Shown in pieces: positions 61,665 to 64,000 of a DNA stretch of 64,000 nt; the first letter of the stretch is position 1; each line of letters opens with the position of its first letter. The position numbers were made by a program, and so were the translations under genes. The stretch spans positions 5,270,001 to 5,334,000 of the forward strand of contig NZ_VFMK01000001.1 in NCBI RefSeq assembly GCF_006715025.1, given 5' to 3'. Source of the stretch: Serratia fonticola (GTDB lineage Bacteria; Pseudomonadota; Gammaproteobacteria; Enterobacterales; Enterobacteriaceae). The notes below the pieces were generated by a model. That model saw only the letters and a program-made list of their open reading frames with translations. It did not search any database and had not been told where the DNA came from.

Positions 61665-62627
61665 ATGAAAGTCATCATCACCGGTGGAGCAGGTTTTTTA
61701 GGCCAACGTCTGGCAACCGCACTGTTGCGGGAGCAGGCATTGCCTTTCGATGAGTTGATCCTGGCCGATATCCAGCAGCCTGACGCCCCCGTCGAAGATC
61801 CGCGCGTACGCTGCCTAGCCCTCGATCTCACCCAGCCCGGCGCGGCCGAGCGTCTTATCGATAGCGATTGCAGCGTGCTGTTCCATCTGGCGGCCATCGT
61901 CAGCAGCCATGCCGAGAGCGATTTCGATCTCGGTATGCAGGTGAACTTCGATGCCACCCGGCAATTGCTGGAGGCCGCCCGCCGCAACGCGCCAGCCATG
62001 AAATTTATCTTCACCAGTTCACTGGCGGTGTTTGGCGGCAAGCTGCCGCCGGTGGTCACCGATGAATGCGCCGTGCAGCCTCAATCCTCCTATGGCGCAC
62101 AAAAGGCCATGTGTGAACTGCTGATCAACGATTACGCGCGCAAAGGGTTCGTTGATGGCCGCGTATTGCGGCTGCCCACCATCTGCGTGCGCCCCGGTAA
62201 ACCCAATAAGGCTGCCTCGTCGTTTGCCAGCGGCATCATCCGCGAGCCACTGCATGCCGAGCCTTCGGTCTGCCCGGTCTCGCCGGAGCTGGCGTTGTGG
62301 CTATCAAGCCCCGCAACCGTGGTACGCAACTTTATTCATGCCGCTACGCTTCCCGCCACGCAGTTCGGCACATCACGCATCGTCAACCTGCCCGGCATCA
62401 GCGTTACGGTCGCGCAAATGTTGGCCGCGCTGGCTGAAGTGGCCGGTGAGCAAGCTCGTGTACGGGTAAGCTTTGCAGCGGATGAGGCCATCAACCGGAT
62501 CGTAGCCAGCTGGCCGGGGAACTTCGACATCCAGCGTGGGTTAGGGCTGGGGTTCTGCGCCGATCAAGACTTCCAGCAAATCATCCGTGCCTTTATGCGT
62601 GATGATATGCAGCAGGCCGGGAGCTGA
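61665..62627 (+). CDS. NAD-dependent epimerase/dehydrogenase, DenD (D-erythronate dehydrogenase)-like
   Basis: A 320-aa extended short-chain dehydrogenase. Start is the ATG at 61665 behind AAAGGAG; the longer frame overlaps the DeoR gene. Rossmann motif TGGAGFLG (7-14), FTSSLAVFGG with the catalytic serine, and the Tyr-x-x-x-Lys pair in SSYGAQKAMCELL. The combination with DeoR and GntP genes matches DenD of tetronate catabolism, which oxidises D-erythronate. The permease gene follows after 2 nt. Confidence 0.82.
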   Translation: MKVIITGGAGFLGQRLATALLREQALPFDELILADIQQPDAPVEDPRVRCLALDLTQPGAAERLIDSDCSVLFHLAAIVSSHAESDFDLGMQVNFDATRQLLEAARRNAPAMKFIFTSSLAVFGGKLPPVVTDECAVQPQSSYGAQKAMCELLINDYARKGFVDGRVLRLPTICVRPGKPNKAASSFASGIIREPLHAEPSVCPVSPELALWLSSPATVVRNFIHAATLPATQFGTSRIVNLPGISVTVAQMLAALAEVAGEQARVRVSFAADEAINRIVASWPGNFDIQRGLGLGFCADQDFQQIIRAFMRDDMQQAGS

Positions 62628-62629
62628 TT

Positions 62630-64000
62630 ATGGCGCTCTATACTCCCATCATTGGCCTGGCGGTGGCGGTGTTCGTGCTGGTGTTTCTGGTACTGCGAAC
62701 GCGGGTTCATGCCCTGATCGCCATGCTGGCGGCCGCTTCTATTGCGGGTCTTACGGGCGGGTTAACGGCGGTGCAAACGGTAGATACCATCGCCAAAGGG
62801 TTCGGCAGTACGCTCGGCAGCATCGGCATTGTTATCGGGTTGGGCGTGATGATGGGCCGCGTGCTGGAAGTCTCAGGCGCGGCAGAACAGATCGCCTACA
62901 GCTTCATCAAATGGCTGGGGAAAAAGCGTGAAGAGTGGGCATTGGCGATCACCGGCTATATCGTCAGCATCCCGATTTTTGTCGACTCGGCTTTCGTGAT
63001 CCTTTATCCGCTGGTCAAAGCATTGGCTAAAAAAGGCCAACGTAGCCTGCTCACACTCGGTATCGCGCTGGCGGGTGGCCTGATCATCACCCACCACGCG
63101 GTGCCGCCAACACCCGGCCCGTTAGGGGTGGCGGGGATCTTCGGCGTGGATATCGGCGCGATGATGATGGCAGGCTTAGTGTTGGCTGTCCCTTGTGTGA
63201 TCGGCATTGTGCTCTATGCGCGTTGGCTCGGTAACCGTTATCCAGACTTTAATCCGGCAGATACCGAAGAGGAGCCGGAAGATCTGCGTGCTGCCCACCA
63301 GCGTTATCTGGCAGAGAAAGAGGGTAAGGCACTGCCCAGCCTGGCGTTATCCCTGCTGCCGATCGTCGCCCCTATCGTGCTTATCTTTATCAACGCGGTA
63401 AACGCGATGCTGGCCAAGTCGGAGGGTATGGCATGGCTGGGGGAAAGCCTGTGGGGACAGGCATTTGCCTTCCTCGGCTCGCCGATTATTGCGCTGGCCA
63501 TCAGCGTGCTGCTGGCGGTGTATACCCTAATGCCGCATGTGAATAAGCACGAAACGCTGGAACGGCTGGAAGAAGGACTGCAGACGGCAGGGATTATCCT
63601 GCTGGTAACCGGTGCCGGTGGGGCTCTGGGGGCGGTATTGCGTGAAAGTGGCACCGGCACTTTGCTGGCGCAACACGTTGCCAACCTGCCGCTGTCACCG
63701 GTATTAATCCCCTTCTTTATTGCCACGCTGGTGCGGCTGATACAGGGCTCGGGAACGGTAGCCATGATCACGGCGGCCTCCATCTCGGCTCCTATTGTCA
63801 GCCAACTGCCCGGCATCAACATGCTCGCCGCGGCACAGGCTGCCACCATGGGGGCGCTGTTCTTCAGCTACTTTAACGACAGCATGTTCTGGGTAGTAAA
63901 CCGCATGATGGGGATCAAAGACGTCAAGTTGCAGATCATGGTCTGGTCGGTTCCCACCACCATCGCCTGGGCGATCAGTTTGGTCGGTATTTTGCTGCTG
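62630..64000 (+). CDS. GntP family gluconate/sugar-acid permease, partial
   Basis: 457 codons, open at the right edge. An inner-membrane proton symporter of the GntP family: repeated hydrophobic segments, the IPIFVDSAFVILYPL motif, the LITHHAVPPTPGPLGVAG family signature, and RLIQGSGTVAMITAASI. It probably imports the four-carbon acid handled by the adjacent DenD-like enzyme. Family members have around 440-460 residues, so little is missing. Confidence 0.9.
   Translation, partial: MALYTPIIGLAVAVFVLVFLVLRTRVHALIAMLAAASIAGLTGGLTAVQTVDTIAKGFGSTLGSIGIVIGLGVMMGRVLEVSGAAEQIAYSFIKWLGKKREEWALAITGYIVSIPIFVDSAFVILYPLVKALAKKGQRSLLTLGIALAGGLIITHHAVPPTPGPLGVAGIFGVDIGAMMMAGLVLAVPCVIGIVLYARWLGNRYPDFNPADTEEEPEDLRAAHQRYLAEKEGKALPSLALSLLPIVAPIVLIFINAVNAMLAKSEGMAWLGESLWGQAFAFLGSPIIALAISVLLAVYTLMPHVNKHETLERLEEGLQTAGIILLVTGAGGALGAVLRESGTGTLLAQHVANLPLSPVLIPFFIATLVRLIQGSGTVAMITAASISAPIVSQLPGINMLAAAQAATMGALFFSYFNDSMFWVVNRMMGIKDVKLQIMVWSVPTTIAWAISLVGILLL

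Noticed and set aside
1..64000. CRISPR arrays and rRNA genes
   Set aside because: No regularly spaced direct repeats of 23-40 bp and no rRNA sequence were noticed anywhere in the window.

Overview
The window looks like a chromosomal segment of a Serratia-like member of the Enterobacterales. The evidence is the set of close homologues of E. coli genes (idi, btsT-yjiX-yjiA, torYZ, the ecp fimbrial operon, the sgc PTS operon, tRNA-Leu leuX), an ERIC repeat, and a convergent luxI/luxR pair of the esaI/R, yenI/R type. The species call is inference.

Left part (1-16.7 kb), mostly housekeeping and metabolism: a partial secreted protein; idi; the pyruvate transporter operon btsT-yjiX-yjiA with an ERIC element inside it; an internally deleted carboxylesterase remnant; torYZ behind a perfect FNR box; an LprI-domain protein; and a minus-strand operon of a permease and two M20 amidohydrolases, divergent from an FAD oxidoreductase across a region with two interleaved inverted repeats.

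Fimbrial part (16.8-32 kb): two complete tandem copies of the common pilus operon ecpRABCDE, both on the minus strand. The 3' genes (C, D, E) are nearly identical between copies, while the regulator, pilin and chaperone genes at the 5' end have diverged. Next to the left end is a 19-bp sequence one mismatch from the synthetic Tn5 mosaic end, which may mark an assembly artefact.

Middle part (32-42 kb): a RES-type toxin-antitoxin pair with a perfect palindromic operator; an sgcXBCQA-R type PTS operon with a probable CRP site; a long non-coding stretch holding an ArcZ-like small RNA (17-nt ArcZ core followed by a strong terminator) far from the usual arcB location; then an acyl-homoserine-lactone synthase and its LuxR receptor, abutting tail to tail.

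Right part (42-60.3 kb), an accessory region ending at tRNA leuX: small conserved genes, gene debris, small membrane proteins, a helicase-phospholipase D fusion resembling the single-gene Mokosh type II defence protein, a type IC restriction-modification operon hsdM-hsdS-prrC-hsdR with a PrrC-like anticodon nuclease whose catalytic triad is intact, and an HrgA-like PD-(D/E)XK protein. The restriction, tRNA-cleaving and helicase-nuclease genes form a plausible layered anti-phage island. No integrase gene is visible.

Right edge (60.8-64 kb): a sugar-acid operon with a DeoR regulator, a DenD-like dehydrogenase and a GntP-family permease that runs off the window. No CRISPR array or rRNA was seen.
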